64,000 bases of DNA from Trissonchulus latispiculum (lineage: Eukaryota > Nematoda > Enoplea > Enoplida > Ironidae): positions 1-64,000 of the forward strand of contig JASAND010026164.1 in the NCBI GenBank assembly GCA_030248195.1. The letters run 5' to 3'. The notes beneath the pieces are model-generated. The model was not told the DNA's origin, ran no database searches, and saw only the letters and a program-made list of their open reading frames with translations. Every line of letters begins with the position of its first letter. Position 1 is the stretch's first letter. Positions 1-12,786 of this stretch are shown piece by piece. The position numbers and the translations under genes are program-made.

Positions 1-648
1 AAAAATCGCAAAATCCTAGGAGTACACAGACCTCTGGGGGGGGGGTGTTAGCGCGAAAAGAAAAATTCGCCCAGAAATTCGGGGGTTTCTATCCACAAAA
101 ATAGCAAAAGTTTATAGGAATTTTTTGTCCTCCGACCTCTAGGGTGGGGGGGAAAAAAAAATGGAGAAAACTGTGTAACGGCAAAAGGACCTAATTTGCA
201 TATCTCGAGATTGGCTCGACCGATTCGGCTGAAATTTTCACAGCATGTACCCCTGCCCACGGGCTCTTCACATAGCGAGTTTGAGCTCGATCGGTCCACT
301 CCTCCGTGAGTTATTAAAAAAAACAGTTTCCAATAAGGCGCACAACGTGCAAATTTCCCTATTCTAGGTAGTGCGCTAACGCGCACTACCTGATTTCAAC
401 CTACATACGTACTTTCCTCCAGGATACACCCCTGCTTGCAAGATTCAGTAAAGCTATTCCAACATTTCAGTAGTATCCCAGACAGTTTGCTCAAAAATAT
501 TTAACCAAAAACAACCTCACAAAATATGCAATAACTGAGATAAGTGCTATAAAACTAAAAAAATTCCGTCCATATGCCTACCACCTACCTACACTACAAT
601 GTTATGCAACAAAACTAAACAACAAAGAAACCAAAGCAAATTACTAAC
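1..648. other. Non-coding flank below the last visible spectrin exon
   Basis: No exon is recognised. Positions 1-365 contain G-rich and A-rich runs like the ends of the repeat families seen elsewhere in the window. A perfect 10-bp inverted repeat (AGGTAGTGCG / CGCACTACCT) with a 6-base loop lies at 366-391. The alpha-spectrin EF-hand exons should follow below position 1. Confidence 0.6.
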
Positions 649-945
649 CTTAATAATTTTCATCAAATTACGCCACGTCTCCTCTAGAGCATCCATAGTG
701 AACCAGGTATAGGGGTTGGGGCCCACATTGAAACTCTTGATTCGCTGGTCAAGGGCCTTCAGCTGTTTGAAGTCTTCTTCGGCAGTGCTCAGGGAAGCCT
801 GAAACTGCGCATGCGCCTCGCGCAGTGCGCGAATTTCTTCGAGCGAATTGCAACGAACCGGGTCCGTCAGATCCTCTTCAGCATTCTCAAACCAACTGTT
901 GAAAGCGGAGGCTTTCTTGGCAAAGGTCAGGTACAACTCTTCAAT
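649..945 (-). CDS. SPTAN1: Alpha-spectrin exon 19 (last visible)
   Basis: Reads [20 protein letters not shown], then [20 protein letters not shown], then [19 protein letters not shown]. Acceptor ATTTTAG, donor GTTAGT. It ends in phase 0 just before the expected EF-hand exons. Confidence 0.95.
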
Positions 946-3900
946 CTAAAATGTTTATAGGACAGTAATATATTAAATGCAATAAAATGTTGAGAATTCA
1001 TTTAACAACTCCGAACAGAAGTACCAAAGTTTACAGAGCGAGGGAAGGTTTGAATGTCGTCAGAAATTTTCGGACAGAAGTCACAGCAGCAAACTGAACA
1101 CATTTCGCCGGAAGTTTTTGGTCTAAAATCGGCTATTTTGGGACTCAAACTCAGTTTTTCAGAGCCCTCCTTAGTATGGTTATAGTAGTATATACATACA
1201 AAGAAAACAGGCTGTTTTCACTGCATTTTTGGCGATTTTCCCCCCACTATTTGCCCCCCCTCCCCCACTAGATTTTTTCGTCTAGAAAAAGCCGAATAAA
1301 GTCATCTGAAAATTTACGAAATTACGATACACCATCCACCAACCTGTTTATACTGTTCCTGCATTTTCATCAGTTTCTGTCGACGAGCCTCCGAGTCAGC
1401 CAACAAACGTTGCCATCTAAAATTCACAGAGTATCGAATTCAGGAATAAAGTTTATATTGAATTGAAATTAACTTAAAAATGAGTAAAAATCAATTTAAA
1501 AATTAATAAGTACTAAAATTTTCTCGACACATCTTCCAAAATACTACAGCCCAAACATTTACCAACAATCCGTAAAAATCAGTTGGTAACAACCAACAAT
1601 CTACAAAAATTACTTCTTGCACAGTCGTTATCCCCTCTGCCCTTCTAATCAAACCACAAAAAAATCCTAAAAAAACTATTAACATAAAGCTAGACAGCTA
1701 AATGAAATATTTACCGAGCCATAACATTGGCATGTCGTTCCTGTATAGCAGGGCTCTGGTGATGTTTGCCGGCCAGCAGTTGATCTTTGAGGGCAGTGAT
1801 ATTCTGAATTCCCTCGTGCTCGAAGGCATTCAGCCCCGCATCAAATGCCTCCTGTTTCGTCAGCAGAATCTGTACAGAGGACAGGTCGCGACCGAAATCC
1901 TCTGAACGGACGTGCTGCTCTTTTTCCGCTGAAAAAAGAAGAAAAAACATAGAAAAATCAGTCTTTCTTAAAATTCAATGAACGCAATTCTACCCACCTC
2001 TTTCCACTCTCACAGCAGCTTAAAGTTGAAATGGTAATGTAGGATTTTTTGGGTCAAAATTGATCAATAATTTCCAGTTTGGAAGAAAATTTCCGTGCAT
2101 TTTGGGTAGAGAAAACTTGGCACCCCACATAAAATTTATAATTACTTTAAAATAAATTAAAATTTAATTTAAAATTAAAAAGCCCCCTTTAACTATTCCT
2201 AGATCTTAAAGAAAACAAAGTAAACCAAACTCACCAATCCAACTCTCCACCACATCACACTTCCACATGAACTGGAGGTAGGCCGAGTTGTCCTGTAGGC
2301 GGGCGTGCCGGCGCCTGGCCGTCTCAGCCAGCGCTTCCAGGCGAGCGGCCAGTTGCTGGATGCGCGCTGAGATCAGCGGGGAATGGAGGTTGTCCGCTTC
2401 CACCAGGCGCTGACCCAGCTCCGACACTTCATGACAGCGTTGACGATGAACGTCCAAATCCACCTCAAAGGCTTCCTGTTTCTTCAGGAGACCCTGCAAA
2501 TGAAATTGGTGGAAAGATTGCAAGTTCGCTTGTCATACTCTTATGTATTATGTACTCTTGGACACATACAACTACGTAGAAGTGGGACGGCTAACCATAT
2601 CAGTTAGTACATTTTTAAGCTTAGTAAATAAGTTAGCGGGGCAAACAACGAGAAAGCTTGCCAAATAGGTAAGCCAGTGAAAATTTTGTCAACCTTGGAA
2701 TTCAATTCAACCTCAATTTTGTCACTATTGAAAAAATTAAAAAAATGTTTCTAAAAATCTTTTTAAATGTTAAATCTTGCAGAAATAATCTATGTACGTA
2801 TATGGACACATACAGACAAACAACGGCGTAAGTATCCTTGGAAATTTCCAAAAAAAGGTAGTCAATCAACTTAATGTTAATTATAGCTTACGTGTAAGGC
2901 ATCTACCCGGTGTGTAAAAACAGTAACTATTCCAGGTATACCTGTACGGCAGCCATAGTGTCGCCATAGTCCTCCACAGAGAGGACCTGCTGCTTCTCCG
3001 ATATCCAGGCCTCCTCCTCCTCAACCTTCGCAATGAACTGCTGAAATTCCTCACTCTCTTCCAACTTTCGAGCCCTAAAAAGGCAAATTTAAGACTAAAA
3101 CCGGAAAGTATTGAAATGCAAAATTTAAATAATCATTAAACTTTGAATTGGAAATAATAAAAAATGCACTAAAACTAAAAAACCTAAATACCGATTTCCA
3201 TTAAAAACGACAAAAATAAAAATATTAAAATTAAATACATAAAATTATTTAAATTTTAATTTAGAAAGTCGTAAAAGACTAAGTTTAGCTGTATACCGAT
3301 TTCCGGCTGTATCATTCAGTGATTTCCAACTGGTCTGCAACTGTTCTAGTCTGTGCTCCATTTCGGGACGTCCAATTTGCTGCTCTGACTGCAGCAGTTG
3401 CAACGCTTTGCCCACAACATTCTACAAGAAAGATAAGAGTAATTAAAAACTGCAGAAAACAGCAGCAAAATAGAGAGCAAAAATGCCAAAACAGAGACAA
3501 AATTTAAATACGTTTATGTCTGATTAATAATTTATTATTAGTCCCAAAAATGACCCAAAGCTAATATGTACAACCTGTATGTTAGGATCGTGTGAATGGA
3601 GTTCATTTTCCAGTCGTTTATGTTTCTTCTTCAGATTCTGGACCCCAGTCAAATCTCGGCCATAGTCGTCGGAACTGACCAACAGTTTCTTTTCTCTGCA
3701 AGAAAAACAAAGCCACCAGAAGTGCACGAAAATTCTAAAACGGCATAAAAATCAGGCATATTTTACGGAGGGAGGAGTAGCACCATAACCAGAGAAATTG
3801 TCGAGTATTAAACCATTTGCATCAGCAAATTAGACACTTTTCCCGAAAGTTGGATCCCTCCCCGGAAAAAATCTTAACCAAACATTATTAAAATTCAATA

Positions 3901-6900
3901 CAGCACTGATACTATCCTTACTACTAAAAACCCAAAATTCTTCTGCAAGCTCCTCTTCAAACGTCAGAGTTCTATTTGAAGTTTCATGCAAAAAAACATG
4001 AAAAAGTCAACTCTAGCGCTATCTATCTTACTTAATCCATGATTCTTCATCGTCAATGTCCCGGAAAAATTCACGTAGAGCCAAAGCATCGTCCAAGTGG
4101 CCACGTCTCTGCTTCGCCAAATCACGGACTCTGCAACACAGCAACAAAAATGATAACTGAAAAATACAGGTGAAAAATCTCCACCAAAATCCAACAAGCA
4201 ATAATCTGCGGATAATTTTCCAGACAAAAACACCTGCAATGCAGGCCCGCATCCGGAATTTTGATAAGAGGGGGGGTTGCAATGTTAAACGCAAAGGGAG
4301 TCTGGGATGGAGTTCCCTGGTTTAAGTTTTGCATTTCTTGCGGCAAAAATAGTACATCGGATGTTTATTTCTTGCAAAACGTAAATTATCGCGGTCAAAT
4401 TATTATTAAATGTTTGAAAAAAACTGTTTTTTCCATAAAAATAGCAAAAATTTTGATTTTGTCACCCCAAAAGGAGTCTGGACTTCCCTGGGTGCGGCCT
4501 TGCTCCAATGTAATCCACAGGGAGCATACAGCAAGCAATTCAGTTTCAACAAAAGATGTATATAAGGTATTATGTATGTGTATGTTTTAACCAAACCCGA
4601 ATAAGTTATTAGGAAAAAATGCAAAAAAACTCAAAATACGGACCTATCATATCGTTCATTGATGGCGCCGCGTTTGGCTCGAATATTGTCCTTATCGTAG
4701 ACAGAGTCGCTGTCAATCAAAGCATCCGCCTGGTTGTTCAAATCTTTCACACGATCCTGCAAAAATAATTTCAATTTACGATTTAAAATCAGTTTAAAAT
4801 TTGCAGCCAAAAATCCAGACAAACTATTTTTACGAATTTAAAATCAGTTTAAAATTTCACCTAAAAAAGGCACCCAAACTACCAAAAATAAAACCGCAGA
4901 TAAATAAATTAATGTACGAACTAAAATGTTGTTGGTTAAAGTAATTTTGAAGTATTTCGATCGACTCCCCCTCACCTTCCAAAAGTATAACCTGGTTCTA
5001 AATCAGGAAAAAATAAATAAATAATTAAATTAAATAAACTAATAAATGAAATTAAATAAATAATTATTAAAAAATACATGGGGAGTATACTTCATGTGCA
5101 TTAATGTCAGCCTCTAGAAGTTGGTGCTTTTTCCGCAGATTCTGAACACTGGCCAAGTCCTTTCCATAGTCATCACTCGCCAACAATGTCTCAATCTAAA
5201 ACAGAAAACAGAATATTAAAATTCAAATAATTCGAAAAACAAGTAGGTAAAGATTAAAAATTGGAAGCAGCGCCACAGACAAAAATCTTCCAAAAATTCT
5301 ACATCAATAGGCACGCACCTATACATTATTCTTACATTTTAGACCAAGTGTCAGTAAAACTACCTCGCCGAGCCAAAACTCCAAGTCCTTGACAGCAGCC
5401 ATGAAAGTTTGCTGTTTATTGGCCTCCTTGAGACGATAGCTTTTCTCCGTGGTTTTGTGAACCAACAATTCCCATTGGTCGTTCAGTTGGTTCAGCCGGT
5501 GACCCACGGCATCCTCACTCCCAGCACATTTCTGATTGTCAATCAAATCTGAAAAAACAAATATCAAAAATTTAAATAAATTTTTGAATATCAAATTATA
5601 AAAGTACCATAGATCATGAACAGTATTACTGCAGACAAGCATTGAAAAATTACATTTTCTGTTACTAATTTCCTTAAAACAATTGCTAATAGTACCACGC
5701 AGTAAATGTCAATAAAGTCATAAAGCGAAAACGTATTATGGTACAGGTTCAAGGCCCCTCGAAATCGACCCTCCCCGAACCTGCACCACTCTATCTTAAG
5801 CTACTCTGGAAGTCCTCAAATTTCTTTGCGAAAAACCAGCCAGCTTCTCTAAAACTCTCCAACTTTGTCAAATATTTTGTTAAACAAGATTTAATTGCCA
5901 AAATCCTGACTTGACATCAAAAATTTGTGTTTTCAATTTGGCAAAAAATATCGTATCCCAAGTTTTCCTTCCGGTCAGGTACCCCCCCCCACACATCCCA
6001 GAAAAATCTCTGTACTATGTAGTGTCTACGAGTTATTACTAACTTTGTCCGGCTTGAATCAGCGTATGAATGCGATCAGCATTGGCTGCCAGCTCTGATT
6101 CAAACGCCTGCTGTTTCTGATGTTTACTCTGCAAACAGAAGAAACAGTCATTTCTACAATTTGTCATCAACGTTTATGGCACTTTCTGTAAAACCAAAAT
6201 CTTGAGTGCCTTTTGTTCTATGCCTAGTGGGGGGGCCCGCCCCCCATTCTGCGACCTACCCCCCCCAATTCGAGGAACCCCGCATGAAAAATCCCCCGTA
6301 AATTTCGACCTCCCTCCATAATCCCAAAAATTGCCAAATTTTACCATTTTTACCCTAAATTTTCAAAAATGTTTCCGGCTTAGCCAGATTTTTTACTAAA
6401 TTTAAAAACTTAAAGCTAAAAAACACCTAAAATTAGTCATTTTTAGCGATTTTTAGCAGTTTATACAGAAAATATCCACAATCATCAGAATCATCCATGT
6501 TGGGTGAGCCCCCATGAAGTCCCCCCCAAAAATTACCAAGGAATAAGTCAGGAATAATTCTGACAAGGGTTGTTTGAGACAGAAACTTGAAGAAGTCATC
6601 ATCAAAAAACTCAAAAATGGAAAATCAACTCCTAAGAAAAAATTATAAATAACAATTTCAGGGCTGTTGCGCGGCCTTCCTCAGAAAAAAGGAATAAAAA
6701 AAGGAATTTTGAAACCGAAAAAAAGGAAAAAAAGGAATTTTCCCGATGAAAACTGGCATAAATAACAAACTTTAAAGGCTATTTTCTTGCAACTACGCTA
6801 ACGCATTAATATTCTTTTTGCTTTAAAAATTTATTCTGATCGTATAGATTCGACGAAGCCGAGCGATTTTTTTATATTGACATCTGAAAATGGCTCCTGA

Positions 6901-9900
6901 AATCTGTACTGGCGTGTGTAAACTTTCATGCATATATATACACATAGACTTATAGTAGGCAGGGACTAGACAGTGGTGGACTTTTTAGATTTTTATGATA
7001 AGCTGAAAAACTTGCAGATTTTTATGATAAGTTGGAATCTGGAAACATTAAGTGCTGGAAAATGTCCGAAAATTCCAAAATTTCTTGAGAAATAAATGGT
7101 CCAGATTCAAGTAACGGAATGCCTGGCACTTCAAGAGCTACACTGAAGCTATGTTCTTGTTTCTACTATAAGTAGTTTCTAGAGATGCGCTGGGGCCGCC
7201 ACTACCGAAGCCAGGCCGGGGACTGGAAATTGAGGGTCTAAATTAAAGATTTTCAAAAAATTCTTTAAACCCTAGGTGGGAAGGTAGTCGATAAAATTGA
7301 GAAAAGTGAGAAAAGAGAAAGAACTAAAACTGAAATAGCAGAAACATTTTGTTCAAAAAATTTTAGCTCCAGAACTTTTTACTATTCCAGAAAGAAAAGC
7401 AATTATCTTGGACGACAAAATTAAATAGAACCGGTCCAGGTTAACACGAACCTCCTATCAAATTCCGCTTGTTAATACGTACATTTCACTTTTTTAAACT
7501 GTATAAATAAGCTCGCATTCATAAAGAAAACATGCTGTCTTAGCAAACTATTTCAGATAATATTTGAAAATCTCAACGATAAAACGAGAATTTTAGATAT
7601 ATAATTTTCGAAATTTTCCGCAAAGTCCTGGAAACGACCTTACAACCATCAAAATTTATATAATCTTAGCGTTGCATAACAAAAATACATATACATGTGC
7701 TGAAAAGAATAAAATCGTTAAAATTTGCTATTTCGTGCACTCTAGAAACTGCAAAAACTCAGCCGTTACTATACTATCAAAATACAAAACGTAAAGCCAA
7801 GTCAAGTTATTATTAAATACGTCTAAAATATAAAACCAACTTTGAAATTAAAATCCATACGGTCACACCCCGGCGAAGCCGGAAATTTTTGAAAAAATAT
7901 GGATAAAAACGCAAATTTTGCTTCAAAACCATGTAAATTCCTAGACTTGTTGAAGTCAGCCAGAAAAAAAAGGAAATAAAAGGAATTTTAGGCGAAAAAA
8001 AGGAAATAAAAGGAAGGCCTCGAAAAAAAAGGAAATAAAAGGAAAAAAAGGAACCGCAACAGGCCTGCAATTTCATCCAATTCCCTATCCCACTCACCTG
8101 AATATTGGTCGGATCCTTGTAGGATTCTTCGGAGGCGACCTGCAACTTTTCCACAATCCAATTCTCAATCTCATCCGCATCACGTGAGAACTGTTGCAGA
8201 GTTTGAGACTCGCCCAGCTGAGAGCGTTTCTCGATCAGAGCCTGTTTCAGCTTGCCCCAACTGAAAAAAAAGTACAAACAAAGTACAGAAAAACGACAAA
8301 ATTTCAGAAAAAAATCTAAATAAATATGAAATTCACTTTTACTTTTACGTTTCACTCCGCACGTATAAAATTTATCTAATAAAATTAATGATTACCCTTG
8401 CAACCACTCAAATTAGTGGATTAAGACTTTTGTCCGGGAAAAATAACGCACAGCTTTATTTAGTCTAAACTGTCTAGAGTTGACATAAAGCTTATCAACG
8501 TTATTTAACACAAGAATACTTTCCGAGAGTTCTGAAAATTACTGCCCAGAAAATTTTCAATTTGAAAATTTTGTAAGAGGCAGCAATCACTGTGTCTCTC
8601 GTCAAAGGCGACTTGGGTCGCTTTGGGTCAAAATCGATAGTCACGGATTTCGCTCATTTTCATACACAATATAGGTACATATGTTCTCAAAAACAAGACA
8701 CAACTTTAGAATTCGAAACTAAACAGTGACAGAGATATTCAGCTACAAAGTTGGAAAACTTGAAAATCACTGCGATTTGCTCTTTAAAGTCATGTTGAGA
8801 CAGAACGGTACCGAAATTTTGGTCAATTAATATGGCAATTTAATTCTGTGGGTTGGCTAATATTTTAATGCTAAAACGACTCCGGAATATCCATCCAGTC
8901 ATTCACAGTACATTCATCAATTGTGAACTGAGCCTTTTTCAGCTAACTGTGCCCTCAAACTTTAACTTACTCTAACTTTCAGATACTACATTTCAGACAC
9001 ATAGTTCTATTAGAAAAGTTGTTCAGCTCATCAGTAGCTATCGAATGATACCCAATTTGCCTATATTTTGGAAATTTCAAAAATTGACTTTTGTGACCTA
9101 GAAGAGATCAAAGGAGCCGACACGGCAGAAAAGTTCTACCTTTAAGCATTTGCCTTTACCTTAATGTCAGGCAGGCATTGAGGGTTTTATATGCCAATTT
9201 TGGTGACTTTCGAGTGGGTAACGAGTGAGAAATTATTACAAAAACGTGAAAATTGTGCAAAATGACGATTTTTGGCAAAATTAGCCCATTTTGTGGCAAG
9301 TTTTTTGAGAGCAGTACAAACGGTAGAATTTTGCAACTACTGTCATAAGAATTCTGTGTATGCGTAGAGTGCAACTATCTATAAGCGATTTCTGTAGCTT
9401 TTGCCAATCGTGCAGGAGAGGCGAATATGTTTTGCTGGTCCTGTTTTTCGTGGTACAAAAGGCACCAATTTTCCGAAATTTTGACTTTGAAAAATCGCCA
9501 AAAATCCGACACTCAACAGATTTGTTCCAGAAGGGTTATTTGCACTCTCTGATATGTCCTTAACATGTACAACAAGGTTGCAGCGCTGTATCTTGCATAC
9601 AGCGAAAATTTTTTCTGCCACAAACTTTTTAACCTAACTTTTTCATTTTCCTATGTTTAACATATGTCGAGGTAACCTTTGAAGGCCCCTACAGAACGAT
9701 TGAAGCAATATTACGCAAAACGCACCTGTCTTGTTTTGGGTACCCATTAGGAATACAAAATATGTGAAAATGAGCAAAATCGGAGACGGTCGAAAAATCG
9801 ACCAAAAAGCGATCCCCCCCCCTTAATAATGGAATAAACAAAACTAATTCAAAAACACAAAAAACTGATCATAAAAAAGTGTATAATTACAAATCCGTAC

Positions 9901-12453
9901 AGAACGATACTATTGTTTGGGACACCTAAACTGCCTTTATCAATTGCCATTAGAAAATCCCCCATAATTAATCAATTGGCACCTCCTCCACAATTTGTAC
10001 TTTAATTAGCAGAACAGTTAATCAATTTCGAGAAAATTTCACAAAACAAAATCGACAGGAGTCACAAGTAAAAACAAATCCTATAATTAAATGTAAGTGA
10101 GCTTAGGAAGCTATCAAATCCCAGAAACCCACAAAAATTCGCGAGATGGGAAGGGGACTTTATAGCTGACAGAATAACATCACTCTTTCAATATCGGAGA
10201 GCTTTGACAATCGTAACACACTGGTTTCAAAATGTTACAATCAACAACGACTCTCCCTCCAAAATATAAAAAAACGAAAACTCCGCGAAAAAATGAGGAA
10301 AAATCCGAACTTACCGATCCAAAACTTGATCTCGTTTTTCGCCAATGGCCGGCGCATCATAGTGGTCAGCGGTAATCAACTGGTCGGCCAAATTCTGCAG
10401 TGCCGAAATTTTCTCTTGCTAAAATAAAAAGAAAGCAAAAAGCCCTGAAAGACAATGAAAAAAAACCCCTTACAAATCCCTCAAAAATTACAATACTAAC
10501 TCTCATAAACAAATTTATAAAGGACAAGATTTTAGTCCTGCTAATATGAGCCAACAGACATATTTTGAACACTTCTATGCGACTAAAAACCTGAAAGCGG
10601 AGCGAACCTGTGCGCCAATAGACTTGTCAAAATCCTCATGCTTTTTGATGAGGGCATCCACATTATCGGCGCCGTGCTCCTGCTGTAGGAAGGCTTCACG
10701 ACTGGACATCCAGTTCTCTGCCTGCTCACAGTCACGATAGAACAGTTGCAGTTCCAGACACTGGTCCAGCTTAGTGCGACGAGCGGCCCAAGCCCTAAAA
10801 CAGAGCAGCAATCAAAATGCAAGCAATCAGACCAAAAATAATCATTTTAATTAAAATTTAATTTAAATAATACCAAGCAAAATCAAAATCAAATCAAGCA
10901 GTCAGTCAGAACAAAAATAATTATTTTTAATTAAAATTTAATTTAAATAATATCAAGCAAAATCAAAATCAAATCAAGCAATCAATCAGAACAAAAATAA
11001 TTATCTTTAAATTAAAATTTAATTTATATAATTAGAATTTAAAAAATGTTATCAATTATTTAAATTCTGACATTAAGGAAACTAACTTTTCCAATTCTTC
11101 GCGGGCATCGGCAACCTTTTCCAACTTTTCCTTAACTTCAGGCGCTGCATAGTGGTTCAGTTGGATCAGTTGGTTGCCAAACTGTTCAAAGGCTTGAAAC
11201 GTCCCCGTACGGGCGTCAATTTCCGTACGATATTCCTGGAAAAAATAAGAAAAAATAGCAAAAAAAGTTACAAAAAATTAAAAATTGACTTGCGAACAAG
11301 AAAACATTTCACAGAATTCGTTAGTGGGCCAAAAGCTTACCAAAACATTAATTGAATCTCAAAAAGTGTCTACAGAAAACTTAAATTTAATTTAAAAATG
11401 AATTTTAATCAGCGAGAGTGGTCACCTGATGTCGCTCCAGGAGTGCTTCGGCGCCAGTTACATCATTGGCCAGTTCTTCACTGCTCACCAGCGCTTTCAT
11501 GGTATCAATCCAATTCATTAGATCCCTACAACACACAGACGAAAAAATACAAAATCAATATTCCAAAAAAATCGAAATTCCAAAAAAAATCAAAACATCC
11601 AAATTTCCGCTCTCAACACAATAAAATATTATCCGAAACAATCTCTGACCGTGGCACAGAAAATCTTCCATCATTTTTAATTAATTTTTAACATTCAGCT
11701 AACATTACCGATAGTCGCTAACAAATCGTTGCAGATCATAGGAATCCAACAGTTTTTCCTTGCGAAGATTGGCCCGAGCCGTCAGGCGGGTCCATTCTTC
11801 GTTCAGCTCTCGCTGTAGGCCATAGATCGTTTCGGCTGACTCGGGATGCGTCTGTTTCAGTCGGTTGGCCGTATCGTCCAATTGGCGAATCTGGAAACAA
11901 AATTCGAAAAAAACAGCTTTAAAAGGAAGGGGGGAAGTATTGATCATAGTTAAATACATCCTGTGTACATATGTGCAAGATTGCCCAATAAAACCGTTTA
12001 AGTAGACGTATATACGTAGTCTACCTAATTCCGGGCTGGGGCACCGGATATCCGTCCACGAATTTTTTGTTTTTAAGTTGAAATTACAATTTGTTCTGTC
12101 CAGTTTTGCCCTGTTACATTGAATTTCTACCATCATGCCCGGTTACAACCTGTATATGCTAAAAAATATTCCCAGAAAAATTTGGCGGACAACCATTTTT
12201 CAGGATATATATAAAAATTCAGAAAATTTAGACCACCAGTGCCTGTTGTGTGCCCTCGGAGGGTTTTTTTGCAGAATTATGCAAATCTTCTTAGTAGATT
12301 ATACTTACCTTATCCCCGAGGGCTGCCAAGTCCCGTTCCAGGCCTTCATGCTTTCGCTGGAGGGCCTGAACGGAGCGCAGATCCCGCCCATAGTCTTCAG
12401 AGGCTAGGGCATCATCCTTCTCCTGAATCCAGTCCTTCGTTTCATCAACATCC
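649..12453 (-). CDS. SPTAN1: Alpha-spectrin, C-terminal half (19 exons, partial at both ends)
   Basis: Alpha-spectrin is the long alpha subunit of the sub-membrane spectrin-actin skeleton and pairs with beta-spectrin. Nineteen exons run from 12453 down to 649; their lengths sum to 2,839 bases, one leftover base plus 946 whole codons, so all splice phases agree. The residues form about nine consecutive three-helix spectrin repeats (roughly repeats 12-20). Signatures include [12 protein letters not shown] linkers, [35 protein letters not shown], the [10 protein letters not shown] stretch, and the near-terminal [19 protein letters not shown], which precedes the EF-hand region in known alpha-spectrins. 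No SH3 domain falls in this part. The N-terminal half (about 1,300 residues) is not found above 12453, and the EF hands lie outside the window. Introns start with GT and end with AG; several carry transposons. Identification is very sure; paralogue status is not tested. Confidence 0.95.
1344..1416 (-). CDS. SPTAN1: Alpha-spectrin exon 18
   Basis: A short 73-base exon reading [20 protein letters not shown]. Acceptor ATTTTAG, donor GTTGGT. Confidence 0.9.
1715..1928 (-). CDS. SPTAN1: Alpha-spectrin exon 17
   Basis: Reads [20 protein letters not shown] then [17 protein letters not shown]. Acceptor TTTTCAG, donor GTAAAT. Confidence 0.94.
2235..2493 (-). CDS. SPTAN1: Alpha-spectrin exon 16
   Basis: Reads [20 protein letters not shown] through [20 protein letters not shown]. 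Acceptor TTTGCAG, donor GTGAGT. Confidence 0.94.
2942..3074 (-). CDS. SPTAN1: Alpha-spectrin exon 15
   Basis: Reads [20 protein letters not shown] then [13 protein letters not shown]. Acceptor TTTTTAG, donor GTATAC. Confidence 0.93.
3297..3421 (-). CDS. SPTAN1: Alpha-spectrin exon 14
   Basis: Reads [20 protein letters not shown] then [19 protein letters not shown], one of the more divergent repeats. Acceptor CTTGTAG, donor GTATAC. Confidence 0.9.
3575..3695 (-). CDS. SPTAN1: Alpha-spectrin exon 13
   Basis: Reads [20 protein letters not shown] then [19 protein letters not shown]. Acceptor CTTGCAG, donor GTTGTA. Confidence 0.94.
4032..4130 (-). CDS. SPTAN1: Alpha-spectrin exon 12
   Basis: Reads [19 protein letters not shown]. 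Acceptor GTTGCAG, donor GTAAGA. Confidence 0.92.
4644..4756 (-). CDS. SPTAN1: Alpha-spectrin exon 11
   Basis: Reads [20 protein letters not shown] then [12 protein letters not shown]. Acceptor TTTGCAG, donor GTCCGT. Confidence 0.92.
5091..5195 (-). CDS. SPTAN1: Alpha-spectrin exon 10
   Basis: Reads [20 protein letters not shown] then [12 protein letters not shown]. Acceptor GTTTTAG, donor GTATAC. Confidence 0.93.
5364..5548 (-). CDS. SPTAN1: Alpha-spectrin exon 9
   Basis: Reads [20 protein letters not shown] through [20 protein letters not shown]. Acceptor TTTTCAG, donor GTAGTT. Confidence 0.94.
6044..6128 (-). CDS. SPTAN1: Alpha-spectrin exon 8
   Basis: A short 85-base exon reading [20 protein letters not shown]. 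Acceptor TTTGCAG, donor GTTAGT. Confidence 0.92.
6225..6535. repeat. G/C-run-ended non-coding repeat, family copy 1
   Basis: Opens with a GGGGGG...CCCCCC block and closes with another C run. The core includes TTTCCGGCTTAGCCAGATTTT and CACCTAAAATTAGTCATTTTT-like wording. The same core recurs at about 43725-44010, 54105-54485 and 56165-56520. It lies in the intron between spectrin exons 7 and 8. Confidence 0.6.
6661..8067. mobile_element. hAT-like non-autonomous element in a spectrin intron
   Basis: The ends are inverted: GGGCTGTTGCGCGGCC on the left and, read inward from the right, CAGGCCTGTTGCGG. The 8 bases CAATTTCA flank both sides (6653-6660 and 8068-8075), the target duplication length expected of hAT transposons. 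If the element starts at the CA of 6659 the duplication is 6 bp. Inside there are AAAAGGAA-rich tracts near each end and no convincing transposase ORF. Confidence 0.72.
8098..8260 (-). CDS. SPTAN1: Alpha-spectrin exon 7
   Basis: Reads [20 protein letters not shown] then [12 protein letters not shown]. Acceptor TTTTCAG, donor GTGAGT. A hAT-like element ends 30 bases inside the next intron. Confidence 0.94.
8607..9822. mobile_element. TTAA-associated foldback element, copy 1
   Basis: The right end reads GATCCCCCCCCC followed by TTAA (9823-9826). The left part, TCACGGATTTCGCTCATTTT near 8640, is the inverted counterpart of AAAATGAGCAAAATCGGAGA near 9770. A better preserved relative is at 37498-38748. 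The left terminus is degraded. No ORF encodes a transposase. Confidence 0.6.
10315..10418 (-). CDS. SPTAN1: Alpha-spectrin exon 6
   Basis: Reads [20 protein letters not shown] then A-P-A-I-G-E-K-R-D. Acceptor ATTTTAG, donor GTAAGT. The following 2-kb intron holds a TTAA-flanked element. Confidence 0.92.
10608..10794 (-). CDS. SPTAN1: Alpha-spectrin exon 5
   Basis: Reads [20 protein letters not shown] through [20 protein letters not shown]. Acceptor GTTTTAG, donor GTTCGC. A decayed inverted copy lies at about 14388-14560. Confidence 0.94.
11087..11235 (-). CDS. SPTAN1: Alpha-spectrin exon 4
   Basis: Reads [20 protein letters not shown] followed by a helix ending R-E-E-L-E-K. Acceptor TTTCCAG, donor GTTAGT. 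A decayed copy lies at about 14030-14156. Confidence 0.93.
11426..11525 (-). CDS. SPTAN1: Alpha-spectrin exon 3
   Basis: Reads [18 protein letters not shown] then [14 protein letters not shown], a classic alpha-spectrin stretch. Acceptor GTTGTAG, donor GTGACC. Confidence 0.93.
11709..11890 (-). CDS. SPTAN1: Alpha-spectrin exon 2
   Basis: Reads [20 protein letters not shown] through [12 protein letters not shown]. Acceptor TTTCCAG, donor GTAATG. A decayed inverted copy of its end lies near 13742-13808. Confidence 0.93.
12309..12453 (-). CDS. SPTAN1: Alpha-spectrin exon 1 of the visible set
   Basis: Reads [12 protein letters not shown] then [19 protein letters not shown]. It begins after a TTTCCAG acceptor, in phase 2, and ends at a GTAAGT donor. 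The exon that must precede it is not visible upstream. Confidence 0.92.
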
Positions 12454-12585
12454 CTGGAAAGAAACTAGGGGGGAAAATGCCCTCGACGGGCAACCAACTT
12501 GGTAGAATAGGGAAAGACTTGAATGTTAAATACACGGTGCATGGTTACAATTGAGATTCTGCTGAAGCGGAAAAATGCCGTTGCT

Positions 12586-12786
12586 CAGCGACTAAAATGA
12601 CAGAAACCAGCTTTGTGCGCCGAATAGGGAATCTACTCGGCGACTAAAATGAAAGAAACCAGCTTTGTGCGCCGAATAGGGAATCTACTCGGCGACTAAA
12701 ATGAAAGAAACCAGCTTTGTGCGCCGAATAGGGTATCTACTCGGCGACTAAAATGAAAGAAACCAGCTTTGTCGCCGAATAGGGAA
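12586..12786. repeat. Minisatellite, 52-bp unit, nearly 4 copies
   Basis: Consecutive near-identical units carry CGGCGACTAAAATGAAAGAA and CAGCTTTGTGCGCCGAATAG. The last unit has lost two bases. Non-coding. Confidence 0.9.
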